Positions 1 through 10,745 of a stretch of 64,000 bases of DNA are shown here, in pieces. Origin of the DNA: Balanoglossus misakiensis. Its lineage: Eukaryota > Hemichordata. Below the pieces are notes generated by a model. The model saw nothing but the letters and a program-made list of their open reading frames with translations. It had not been told where the DNA came from and did not search any database. Where the stretch lies: NCBI GenBank assembly GCA_040954595.2, contig CM082596.2, positions 5,146,001-5,210,000 on the forward strand, given 5' to 3'. The translations under genes were made by a program, and so were the position numbers. Position 1 is the first letter of the stretch. The number at the start of each line of letters is the position of its first letter.

Positions 1-452
1 TTGGTTCAATAAAAATGGCGGACGACTTAAATATGGCAGATGGATCGCGTTTGGGGTAGTCGATCGTTACTTCAATGTGTTGTATGCCCAAAATGAATCA
101 CAAGTCACATTAGAAAGTTGCTTCTAGTACTCGTACTTATATATTTCATTTTCCACAGATTTCACGGGTCAAATGCCTGTGGCAGTGTGTATTTCGATCG
201 AGTCCGAAAAGCGCCTCTCACTGGTCTCAGAGTCGTGATACGTTTGGACATGTCCAGCGTGTAAACCAGTGGTTTCCTAAATCGTTGTATTCTTGTCGGC
301 AAATCATTGACACCCCAAAGAAATTGAATTTAACACTTTGTCCAGTTTTAACGTGATAAAGTCATAATATGGCTGTGAATTGGCATTAGTTCACACTTGC
401 CACACGGTGTGATATATACATGTATGACCTTTGACCTGGAGCTAAGCCTGAA
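1..452 (+). promoter_or_regulatory. Upstream region and 5' UTR of the tubulin gene
   Basis: This stretch has no coding sequence that I can support. It ends at the tubulin start codon at 453. Near the left edge (about 9-25) there is an AAAATGGCGG sequence that fits the YY1 consensus, common just downstream of housekeeping promoters. No TATA box stands out. Its assignment as promoter and 5' UTR rests on position only. Confidence 0.4.
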
Positions 453-3400
453 ATGTCGACAGTTTTCGTACAAGTTGGACAGTGTGGCAATCAGATAGGA
501 CAAGAGTTCTGGAAGATAGTCAACAAAGAAGTCCATGAAACACGGTATGTTTGATAACTTTGGTCTTTCATGTTACAGGATTGTTCAAACTATCCCTGGT
601 ACTCATTCATTCATTCATCCACTCACTCACTCAATCAGCCAGTTAGTCAGTCAATCAATCAATCAATGAACATGTAAGCCAAGGGATGGCACAATATACA
701 AAACTACAAATGCACCAGAAAGCTTGGTTGTGAAGGGCACCGAATCCTCGTTAAAATGTATTTGACAAACACTGTGATTATACAAACCCTGTCTCTGACT
801 TTTGCCTAGTATGTTACAGTCAAAGTAAATTTTTTCCCTTCACATTTTCAGTCCCGCATTCCACGCAAGAGATGCCAAAGTCAGGTCTGTCAATGTCGAC
901 AGTGAACCCAAAGTTGTCAGATCTGTGCTCAAAGACACCAAGAAAAGGTTTGTACAGAAATCACATCTCTTTGTGGGGGTTAACACACACTGTACTTTTG
1001 AGAAGTCATAGTTGATGGTAGGACTATGTGCATGCTTTACTACAAATCAAGGTCACCTCGTCCAATTTGCCCCATGCTGAGGACACACTTTCTCTGGCAC
1101 GATTTAAGCCACCAGTATTCCACCCACAGTGAAAATATTTGCCGAAAACACCAAAAACCACAGACAAAGATACCCAATACAATGTATTAAAATCGTGTTT
1201 TTTTCTGACACTGTCACACATGCTGACAGACTCAGAGAGAGTATCACTTCTAGATTGCCATAATACCACTCATTGTGGTTTCGTTCTATTTACAGCTGGT
1301 TCCGTGAATCAAATCTGATAGTCGGCAAGCAAGGAAGAGGAACCAACTGGGCTCTAGGTAAAACACAGTTAAAGTGTCATAGTTACTGAACGAAAAATAG
1401 AAATCTGCCACTGTGGGGCCAAAATGAAAATGCGAACTTGAAAAGCAGATTTCGGTTACGTCCTGAACCGCTTCTTTTTCTAGGCTATTACGGCTCCAAA
1501 CAAGAGCGAGAGGACCCAGAAAACTCTCTGCTGAATAAAACTCAAGAGTGTTTGCGGAGGGAAGTGGAGAGATGCGATAGTTTTTCAGGCATTGTGATGG
1601 TGCATAGTCTCAGTGGAGGCACTGGCTCAGGTATGTACATACAGCTACATGCAGTGTGTTTTATTTTTGACATGTGCTGAATGCCGATAGAACCGTGCAA
1701 GAAAGCCTCACTCAATATGTAATAACCACTAGTGCGCGCGAACTGTTGTACTCAAACTGTAGCTAATTTTGTTTGATGAAAATTTGACTAGACATGTGAC
1801 CCAGGCTGAAAGGAGTTGAATGCAATTTTTTTGATGAATTCGTCAAAAAAAAAGCACTCAAAAATGTTACCGCGACCTCTGCTCATTGGCATACCAGTGT
1901 TCAGAGATGTGTTAGGAAGCAGATAGCTAAATTGTATCTAGAGTAGGTGAGTGATTTTACCTGGTGTTGGTCTGATGTCTACACTGCTGGGCGATTCCAC
2001 TAGCTTTCGGCTTCTGTGTCTGATCTGTTATCCAAGTCTGTGCATCATTTCATCTGGCCTGGTCACATTCATCATATTACAGAGGAAGCATTGGTTTTCA
2101 TGAAGTTGAGATAATATCTCTTCCAGATTGCTGTTTCATCTGAAAAGGAAATAAATTATCTAAGTGAAACTTGCGATCATTCGCTCGCATGTGAGAGAGC
2201 ATTAAAGCCAGTATAGGAAGGAAACCAGAGTTGGATTTGTGTGACATTTGTCTGTCATGACACCATCACTTGTATTGATTTGCTTTTAAAGTTTGACTTC
2301 AAACTTTAAATGCAGTTTCTGTCTTGTGTTCCCAGGTCTGGGGTCTCATTTATGTGAAGTGATACGGGATGAGTATCGGATGCCCTACATGATGTCAGTG
2401 GTTGTCGCGCCGCACAGTCTCGGAGAGAGCCCTCTACAGCACTACAACGCGTTGCTGTGTCTCTCCTGGCTCCAAAGGTAGTGTATCTTTTATTCCATAT
2501 TGATGTCAAATGGCACATTGTCGCACAGTATTGTCGACCAGTCATACTCCATAAAGTTTTACTGCACCAGCGTAAAAGCAGTGTCTCTTGAAGGCGCTGT
2601 CCATGGTTCTCTTTTTTATTTCTGCCCATGGGAGATTATTCTTGCACTTGCAGTCTATAGTCAGATCTGAGTAAAGCCGAGATAAGCCCACTTTCTTCTT
2701 GATCAACAGATACGCCGACTCAGTTGTTCTGTTTCAAAACGACAATGTCTTGTATCGGTTGAAGAGAATGATGAAGAAGACAGACACTAGTAGCATCTCT
2801 CTTTACGACATGAATTGGCATATTTCGTCCTGTTTGGCCAGTGTCTTTCTGCCCATATCGACGCTCACACCACCAAGGTGAGTCAATTCATCTGATTCTT
2901 CCAAATACAACAAACAGCTGATATACCGGTAGCTGTTTTTCAGCCAGATCTGTGCCAATGAGGGACTCGTCATTTATTTTTTATATTAATGTTTCTCTCC
3001 TGATTTTTTTTAAGTGGTGTACCAATAGGAGCTGAGCCTTGGGAAATGGTCAGATCTGTGTGCCCTATGCCGTCCTTAAAATTCAGTTCAATTCACCACA
3101 TATCCAAGAGGTAATATCATCCACAAATGTTGCTCTAATTGATCACTTTGTACAATGTCTGATGTTTAAAGGAAGTTATTGAGGGAGTGTTCTAAATATT
3201 TGTCGACCATTATGTTTATGGCAGCAAAACCTTTTGGAAGACCTAATCAATGAAGTAATCTTGCACAAAACCTTTTGGAAGACCTAATCAATGAAGTAAT
3301 CTTGCAGCAGCAGATACAATCTGTAATATAAATTACCATTTCGCCACCACGAAGTTTCTATAAATTGACACCATCAACCATCGTGAAACATCACGCTTTT

Positions 3401-4559
3401 ACGTCATGTAAATTTGCGATTTTGTTCTGTGATACTTTGTATTCGCCATCTAAGAAAATTGTTGTATTTTATGGATTTTATGATTTCGTATGTAAGCACT
3501 GATTCTGATCGTTTCATCTGCGTTAATCACACAGCAAAGCATCATGGGAAAGTATGTGCACATCACTTCTTCACACAGTGCCAAGAAAAAGCAATGCTGG
3601 AGTGAATGTATCCTTTTACTACAAATGAGACCTCGGTGAAAAACATAATGTGCATTGGAGGATGTACTTTGAGAACAGCCCAACTGATCCATTTCATGTC
3701 TAATCTTTAACTGGTACTCGCAGTATTCCTCATTGTCTAGCATAGCTGTTGTCAGGGGTGACAGCACCAATTCATTTTCCAGACAAGCCAGGCTGGTTGA
3801 AGACAAAATAAAACATGCCTGCCATTTTGTGGATTGGAATCCATTTCCTGTGGACTTCTGGATTGGTACGTTGATCATCAAATTTAGTTTTCAAACCATA
3901 TGATCTCCTTACTGCTCTTATTATATAGTTAAAGTTATACAGTTATATATGGGTTAAAGGGGAGTGTTTAACAGTTTTCATGACCATGGGGTGTCTCTCA
4001 TATTTCATGTGGACCCAAGTGAATATCTATGATTGGCTCAATCTTTGTGTCTATGGTATTTGTGGCCAAATTTGAAGTATAACAGTTGCTCATTCGCCAT
4101 TTTTATATTGATCAGCTTGGTAGCTTGGAAATTGAATTAAGTAAGCAACATCCGGCAAGTGAATTAAAAACAATTTTTGATCTCACTTTCATTTGAAATG
4201 CAGGTAAGAAACATCCATCGGCACTGTCTGGTACAGCTAGCATGTCATTGGTGACCAATTCAGATTCTTTCATCGACTACACTGAGCATGTTTTGAAGAG
4301 GTCGAGAGAGATGTACGACGCCAAAGCCTATCTACACTGGTACTGGAAACATGGCTGCCAACAGGTCAGTGGTTTTTCTGTTGCAGGAATTTTATAGTGA
4401 ATGAGTACCTAACTTTCAAGCACGTGTTGACTCATACAATGTTGAACAGTATTGGTTTTTGATCATTTTTTTTCGTATCATTTGCAGGACGACTTCGGTG
4501 AGAGTTTCGAAACTCTGCAGAGTGTTGTGAGTGACTACAGGGAGGCGGTGAAGTCATGA
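453..4559 (+). CDS. Divergent tubulin of the delta/zeta group, probably zeta
   Basis: This gene encodes a tubulin-superfamily GTPase. Exons read as 453-544, 852-947, 1296-1357, 1484-1630, 2336-2477, 2710-2877, 3015-3110, 3579-3635, 3724-3865, 4204-4364 and 4488-4559. The N-terminus carries VQVGQCGNQIG, and the tubulin signature loop SGGTGSG is split across exons 4 and 5. PLQHYNALLCLSWLQ and HFVDWNPFPVDFWIG are further tubulin landmarks, and the C-terminus is short and not Glu-rich. The match to alpha/beta tubulin is only partial, and the sequence differs from delta tubulin in loop regions, which suggests the zeta class. Delta, epsilon and zeta tubulins act at centrioles and basal bodies. All junctions agree in phase except 3635/3724, which is off by one. 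The model gives about 411 residues, shorter than the usual 440-450, so that junction probably misses some sequence. Tubulin identity is near certain; the subclass is inference. Confidence 0.88.
603..670. repeat. Imperfect tetranucleotide repeat in tubulin intron 1
   Basis: The stretch consists of CATT, CACT and AATC tetranucleotide runs, as in a decayed microsatellite. It lies wholly inside the first intron and does not affect the coding sequence. Confidence 0.7.
3224..3306. repeat. Tandem duplication of about 41 bp in a tubulin intron
   Basis: A unit beginning CAAAACCTTTTGGAAGACC and ending in CTTGCA occurs twice in direct succession with essentially no difference between the copies. It sits in the intron between 3110 and 3579. 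The near identity points to a recent slippage or duplication event. Confidence 0.85.
3956..4080 (+). repeat. Dispersed repeat shared with 39318-39425
   Basis: This is the first copy of the element described at 39318-39425. It lies in the tubulin intron between 3865 and 4204. Confidence 0.65.
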
Positions 4560-4876
4560 ACTGAGTACGTACCCAGGCTGTGGTCACACATTGCAAGATG
4601 ACAATGAAGGACCCACACTGCCATTTAACACAGTTGCTTCACATAGATCCATGATGACTGGTTTAGAATCTATTATCGCGAATGTGAATTTTTCACTGGA
4701 CAGTTCTGAAACTGAGATCGACAAACCCAATGGGAGAATTATGCTATTACTGATCTTATGCCACTGCTAATTGTCATGTTGTTTTAATATGTCAAACCTC
4801 AAGCCAGAACTGAGAATATCCATTTTGATTAAAACCATCAGGAATCTTCTTTCGTGAGTATATGAATACTAGCATG

Positions 4877-4882
4877 TTTATT
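4877..4882 (-). terminator. Candidate poly(A) signal of SLX9
   Basis: AATAAA on the minus strand lies about 100 bases past the SLX9 stop codon. Another minus-strand AATAAA is at 4962-4957, only about 20 bases past the stop. Use of the distal site would make the SLX9 3' UTR overlap the tubulin 3' UTR by roughly 100 bases. Confidence 0.45.
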
Positions 4883-4944
4883 CCAATACATTGCTGATTC
4901 CATACAATACATTGCTGATGTAAATTGCATTTTCAAAGAAAAGA

Positions 4945-4950
4945 AATAAA
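4945..4950 (+). terminator. Poly(A) signal of the tubulin gene
   Basis: AATAAA occurs 386 bases after the stop codon. It is the first canonical signal downstream, so the mRNA probably ends near 4965-4980. That is next to or inside the 3' end of the convergent SLX9 gene. Confidence 0.5.
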
Positions 4951-4981
4951 TATTTTTTTATTTGTAAATCAAAGCAGTATC

Positions 4982-7507
4982 TCATCCTTGTTCCATATTT
5001 TCTTCCTGCAAGAGCTGTGCTCTCAGCTGGTCATTGATGCTCTTCAGTGGGTTGGTTTTAAAACTGGATTGGTTTTGCCGTTGTTGGAACTTGGCCACTT
5101 CCTCCACCCTGTGAATGCCAAAAGAGAAGTACTATAATATGGTGGTGAAGTGTTAATGACTAATGATGAACAAAGTGGAAACAAGCATGACTGTCCTGTA
5201 CCACTGCAGTAATAATCGGTGTGCCCTCTGCCCTCTAACAATTATACATACCTTTTCATGATTGCCGTGCAGCTCCACCGAATAGATGTATGAGGGAGAA
5301 AACGCGTCCGCTGTCAGTCGACGTGCAACGTGGACTCGGCTGTCCGGGCTGTTGTTTCACAGCCAAATTGGATCGTATTGCAAAGTGAACGGTGTGCATC
5401 TGTCACCCATATGTATGGTGTCACCCTTGTGTTCAGTTTAAGTAAAAGTGTTTCAAATGTAGGGTAATGTACTGATGGACTAACTGACAGACGGACAGAC
5501 CAGGCCCCCAATCTTAAGTCCCCCAGACCTTCTTGATTGGGACTAACAAGTTGACAAGAGCATCATGTGAAACAAAACAGGAACAGTGCAGTCATGCTGT
5601 GACCCTTTGATATAAACTACCCCCTCCCCTAAAGTACCAAGCAAAACAATGACATAGAGGTGAAACTTACATTAACTTCTGACGATCTTTTGTGCTGGGA
5701 GTTGGTCGATGTTTCTTCTCTGGCCTACAGTGGAATAATTGAGAAGGGACAGAATGCAGTTAGAATTTGGAATGGAGAGACATCACGTCACAGCTTATCC
5801 TATTCAGATTCATTTAACTGAAATACCTAAGTCACATGGAAGTGATTGGGTGTGGATGAAACCATATAGGGTTTAATAAGAAGCTGGACTGCAGGCTTCT
5901 TCCTGGATATGAAATACATGTACCAGCAGCATAGTAGTCAGCCATCAGATGGGCAATGCACAGAATTCTCTGAAAAGCTTGCTGTGCATCAGAAACATGA
6001 ACTGTACAACATTGAAGTACTCACATCACTGATGTAACCATCCAAAACATTAAAGATGGACACATACACATTTATTAAACCTAAAAATATAATTGTTCAT
6101 TACTGTTTACCTTTTATGTTTACTTCTTGAAGTCATCAAATACTGTGTCACATCTGGTAAAGCATCACTTAACAATTGTAAATCACCAACGATTGGGGTC
6201 TTGGCTCTTCTCTTTGCTTCTTTCTCTTTGTGACGAGTCATTTTGATTGTTTCTATTTCTGAAATACCAAATACATAAAAAATATGGAATTAGGATCTCT
6301 GGCACCTAAAAATTCTGAGTGATGAAGTTATCCTCCCATTATACTCTCAGTCTGGGCAAAATACAATGGTAATGTCATAAAGTTTTCAAAGGGTGCCAAC
6401 TTGTATTATTCAGTATTCATAACTTGGCTCGTGCATTCTCACTATATTTACATGTGATTTGTCCTCCTGAGTCAGTGGATAATTTTGTGTGGTAGACTTT
6501 CTTTCGCACTCAATTAAAGTATATTTATCATCCAATCAGCACTTGTGTCATGTAATGCTTTCAAATCTGCGAGAGTGTTGGAACTATCTATCCCACACTC
6601 CCAGCAAGCATCAGCGTGAGAAATACTATTCCGTGAAGCAAGAGAATTGTGTCCCTACTTTGCAACCACTGTTCATGTCGCTGTTTCCTTTTGTCCTTCT
6701 TCTTCGCCTGTCCGCTCTCACTTCTGCTGGAAATTGTACTCCTGGCGTCCACATTTTTGTCTTTCTTCTGAGATGGGTTTGTAATCAGTTTGTCCACATC
6801 TATCGTTGTGCTGCTGAACAGTCCCTCGGTGGAGAAGATCGGTGGCAGTGAGAGAGGAGCCTGGAAGGAGAAAAATATAAAGTGTGAGCATAGACCCTGG
6901 AGGCTTGCTGTTGGGGAAATTGTTAAGCATGTGAGTTCCTATGTAGGGGGGGGGGGGTTGTCTTTACCGCCATCTTGGAAACATAGTGGGTTGTGGGATA
7001 GAACTGGACGGGCTGTTGTCGTAGGAACGTGTACAGTGCCCCTCCAGTTCTATCCCACAACCCACCGTGATTCCAAGATGGCGGTAAAGACCAACATCCC
7101 TATAGGATATAAAACTTATCATAAAAATCCCTATTCTAATTACTACTGGTTGTAACTTGACTGTGACAGAACTTGTATCAAGCACTTTACAAGCTGTGTT
7201 GCAAGTGCCTTATACATATACGGTATACTAGTATATCTTACTGTGAAGTGTTTCTACAGTAGTACCACAGTACCACTTTCCTTCAACCCAAATTTAGGCT
7301 GAGTAAGTGTTTGGCAGGGTGGTTTTTGGCCTGGTTTTCAACTTCAAGGCCAAGCAGACGATTAACATACTACAATGCACACGTGCGAATGGTAAACATA
7401 CTCACTTTGCCCACGTTTGCTTTGGTTGGCGGAGTTTCATCTTTCTTTTCACTAATTTTCACTGCTGTGGAGTGATATTTTTGTCTCGCCCTCTTTACCT
7501 TCCCCAT
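4982..7507 (-). CDS. SLX9: Ribosome biogenesis protein SLX9 (FAM207A family)
   Basis: SLX9 is known as a nucleolar or pre-ribosomal factor in small-subunit maturation and export. Exons on the minus strand are 7507-7406, 6860-6659, 6258-6111, 5724-5671 and 5108-4982. Phases agree throughout and give 210 residues, close to the roughly 230 of vertebrate SLX9. The start MGKVKRARQKYHSTAV matches the family N-terminus. A basic block KKKDKRKQRHEQWLQKIE is followed by a basic linker and VGDLQLLSDALPDV, the most characteristic family segment. The C-terminus has NPLKSINDQLRAQLLQEE, matching the family's NPL-x-x-I-x-x-HL-type end. The first exon starts 377 bp from the divergent JmjC gene. Intron 1 contains a hairpin element at 6960-7091. 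I am confident of the family. Confidence 0.9.
6960..7091. mobile_element. Hairpin MITE-like element in SLX9 intron 1
   Basis: Two arms of about 50 bp are inverted copies of each other (6960-7009 and 7042-7091), separated by about 32 bp. The outer ends read GTCTTTACCGCCATCTTGGA and its complement. A few mismatches lie in the middle of the arms. No coding capacity is present. The structure is that of a non-autonomous foldback element. The terminal AAGATGGCGG fits the YY1 consensus, so the element could bring a transcription-factor site. Confidence 0.75.
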
Positions 7508-7884
7508 TTATTCGGTTTTTAGTACAAATTCACCGAAAACAAGGGACACGAGATATTTGCGTTTGGTTGTGACCCCTCAGAGGTCAAATAAAGTACCCTT
7601 TTACGGTAAACAAAGCGCCGTTGCTATAGATACTACATATATACGAGTACATGACTGATGAAAACATGAAATTTTGCAAAGTCCTCCTTTTTATTATACT
7701 ACCAGTAATTAAAAGAAAAGAAAAAGACTTGGTCAATATATGAAGACAGAATTTATTTTACGACAAAATATACTGTTTTACAGCATCATGTTAATGGTTA
7801 AACACAGATCAATTTCAAAACATTCCACTCAGTTTAATTTTTCAAACAGCGGTTGAGATCGGCTGAACTTTTACAAATTGTAAC
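7508..7884. promoter_or_regulatory. Divergent promoter between SLX9 and the JmjC gene
   Basis: The two start codons face away from each other across 377 bp, so both promoters and 5' UTRs must share this space unless upstream non-coding exons exist. I see no clear TATA box. The gap is typical of bidirectional housekeeping promoters. Confidence 0.55.
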
Positions 7885-10325
7885 ATGGCTTATAGACGAC
7901 CACAAGGGTGCAAAGATGGAGAGACCGCGGAGGAAAATAATAGCGCCGACAGTACTACAGAAAGAAGCGAAACATCGAAGGCACACGATCCTTCTCGGCG
8001 ACCACGAGCCAAATTTGGAGCCAGCAGTCCATCGGATGTGAAATTCACACAACCGTTTGTGGGCGTCGTCATGGCACTGTCTCTGCCGCTGTCTATTATG
8101 GTATTCTGGTACATCACACTGCCGTTTCTCGGTTGGCTGTTCACTTCGATTGTCGGAGCGGATTTTGTCAGGAACTTGATGTTCCTGAAAGAAGGTAGGC
8201 TATGTGTCGTGTTGGGGCGCCCTCACAGTCCAGGGTCAGCCCAAGACGTTGGTTGCAGGGAAAGTTGGTCCCCTACCCCTCCCTCAAGACTGTCCCCATC
8301 AACGTTCAAATAAATTTCTGTCACTGACATATAACCCCCCTAGCTTTTCAAAATACATGTATGTTGTATTAGAAGTACTAGTTAGTAGTACTAGCACTAC
8401 CCTAAGTTAGTGAAATCAACATCAATATTAGAGAAGAATGAGATGAAAGCAGTAGAAATATAACTTACTGACATTTTTAAATAGCTTTGTGAGTGGGTCA
8501 CCTAATTTTCATTTGTTTAATTAAAAAGCTGTTGTCGATGGTATGAATATTGGTACATATTACTTCAAGCACCATCGTTCTGCATTTTTGTTTCAGATAT
8601 TACTTCTGTACTGACATCACCCTGTGCTCTGTGGATCCCAGCTGATGAGAGGGCATATCTACAGGACCACTCTGACCAAATGATTAAGAGACTATCCAAT
8701 GTCACCGCTGAACAGTTTATGGACTTTGTGAACATGGGTGAACCAGTCATTGTTACAGACGCTATGAAAGGTCAGAAATTTTGACTGTGTTATGTAGAAA
8801 AACATAGAAAGATGAGGGTTCCCCACACAACATCTTGGACAAGCTGCGGGCTAAAGTTTACTACAAATATGCTTCATACAACTTGCCTATCATGGGGTCA
8901 TGAAAATGGCTTATTATTTGTAGATTTTGATTGACAGTGATTTTACATTTGCAGATTGGGAGTCATTTCAGAAATTCAACTGCACATATCTCATCGAAAA
9001 TTATCCGGATGTGGAATACTTTGATTGGCAGGTGAGAGAAAGAAAATTACAACTTACAAACATATACAAATCAGGGGTTGAAATCGGAGTTTGACAAACA
9101 TAGTGTACATGTTTTTTTTCCAAATACATCCATCTATACTGCGATATGCCTGTCTTTTTGTGTGTTCCAGGGAGGCAGGAGAATGCCAATACGATACATT
9201 CCGGAAAGATGGGAACAAGCTGGTCTGGAATGTGCCAGTGGTTACATTGAAATGTCTTGGCCGTCAAACAATAAATATTTACAGGTGAGAATGACAAGAT
9301 GGTTATGGCTACTTGGTACAAAATATGCAGTTTACATTGCACCATGAAAACCAAAGATATCTTGGCTATTATATATATCTGTCTATGGTTCAATCCCCAT
9401 CTATCCACATGTAAACAGGACCAGAAGGTTGAAATGCAAGATGCTTGTTCTTGAACTTTCAGGAATGGGTCAGACAGATGCCAGCACCATACTTTCTACC
9501 TAGGGACGTTTACACCGACGGTGGACTGGCTGTGAAACCCGTTAGCATAACAGGTTTTCTTGGCACGCCTTCAACGGGCGTTTCCCCACACCTTGATGAG
9601 ACATGCGATACTTTTATGACAGCACAGGTAATTAGACCTAATATACATAAAATTTGAAAATGGATACCCTACTTTGTATGGTGATGGATTAACTGTTCCG
9701 GTTGTGAAATATTAGTGTTATAATCTTGAATCCTAACATTTCGTTTCAGTTCTCCGGCATCAAAAACTGGAGTCTGTCCTGGCCAGTCCGGGAAGGCGAC
9801 GTGTTGAAGTGGGAGAAACCGAGGATAGTCACATTGCATCCTGGTAAGTCAGGTGTATCTTTAGTGTGGTTCTGTATGTCTCTATGTGGTCACCAGCTGT
9901 GGTATCTCACCGGTCATCAGACATCTATGCAGCATTCGAACTGGTCTGTAGATCATAGGGCAACTTGGCACATTAAACTGATGGACTCGTAACAAATAGG
10001 TCATGTAATCAAAAGGTTAATCTATCTCCGCACATTTTTCATGACTGCTAATTTTTCTATTATTTTTTTTTTTGCAGGTGATATTTTGTTTTGGTACGTG
10101 AGTATGCGTCATCACACAGAGGTCTTTGACGGGTGCTCGCTCAGTTTCAGTTTTCTCCTCAACACGCCAGCTCCGAGACAGTACTTCAAGAATCTTCAAG
10201 ACGACTTCAAGGCAGTGACTAGGACCCAGAGGGACAAACTGTTCGCCAGTACTCATGCGGCAAGGCTCGACTACATCGATTCTTGCAGCATGGTTGAGAA
10301 GCGTGGAAAACACTACATCGTATGA
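7885..10325 (+). CDS. Membrane-anchored JmjC/cupin_8 domain protein
   Basis: Seven exons (7885-8194, 8597-8770, 8955-9031, 9171-9284, 9463-9627, 9750-9843, 10078-10325) give a phase-consistent protein of 393 residues. Residues 1-56 are polar, and about 58-90 form a long hydrophobic segment (VVMALSLPLSIMVFWYITLP and following), so the protein is probably a type II membrane protein. The rest resembles cupin_8/JmjC 2-oxoglutarate oxygenases. PHLDETCDTF gives the HxD iron ligands at about residues 268 and 270, KNWSLSWP follows, and HPGDILFWYVSMRHHTEVF supplies the distal histidine at about 323-324. Relatives act as hydroxylases or demethylases of proteins or RNA; the substrate here is unknown. 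I do not recognise a named vertebrate orthologue. The gene converges on the methyltransferase gene downstream. Confidence 0.85.
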
Positions 10326-10745
10326 AACACAGATCACTCCGAAGCACAGAGTTTTATTTATGCGACAATCATGCCTGAACTTTTAAAGCCCCATGGTTCA
10401 GAAATTTTTGCATTTCTGTACACCTTCAAATATCTTCCTGTAGAGTTTCCTCCATTAAGACATTCACAGCAGAAGTCATTTTGGTCAAGCTATGCCCTTA
10501 AGTTAAGGGCATATTCTGGTACATGAGAAATACACAATATGTTTCAGCAATATTTGTGATCAAAAATTTGTTTGCCTGAGTTTGGTTTCAGATAGAGGCC
10601 CATACATTTTGTACAAGCTTTTCTTGAAAAGCTCAGTACATTTGTACCATGCAACAGAGTTCACAAATGAGTCAGGAGCGAAAAGTACACACTGTCAAAA
10701 ACTGGCAAACTGTGAACGTACTTTAACTCCATGCTGTGGGCCACA

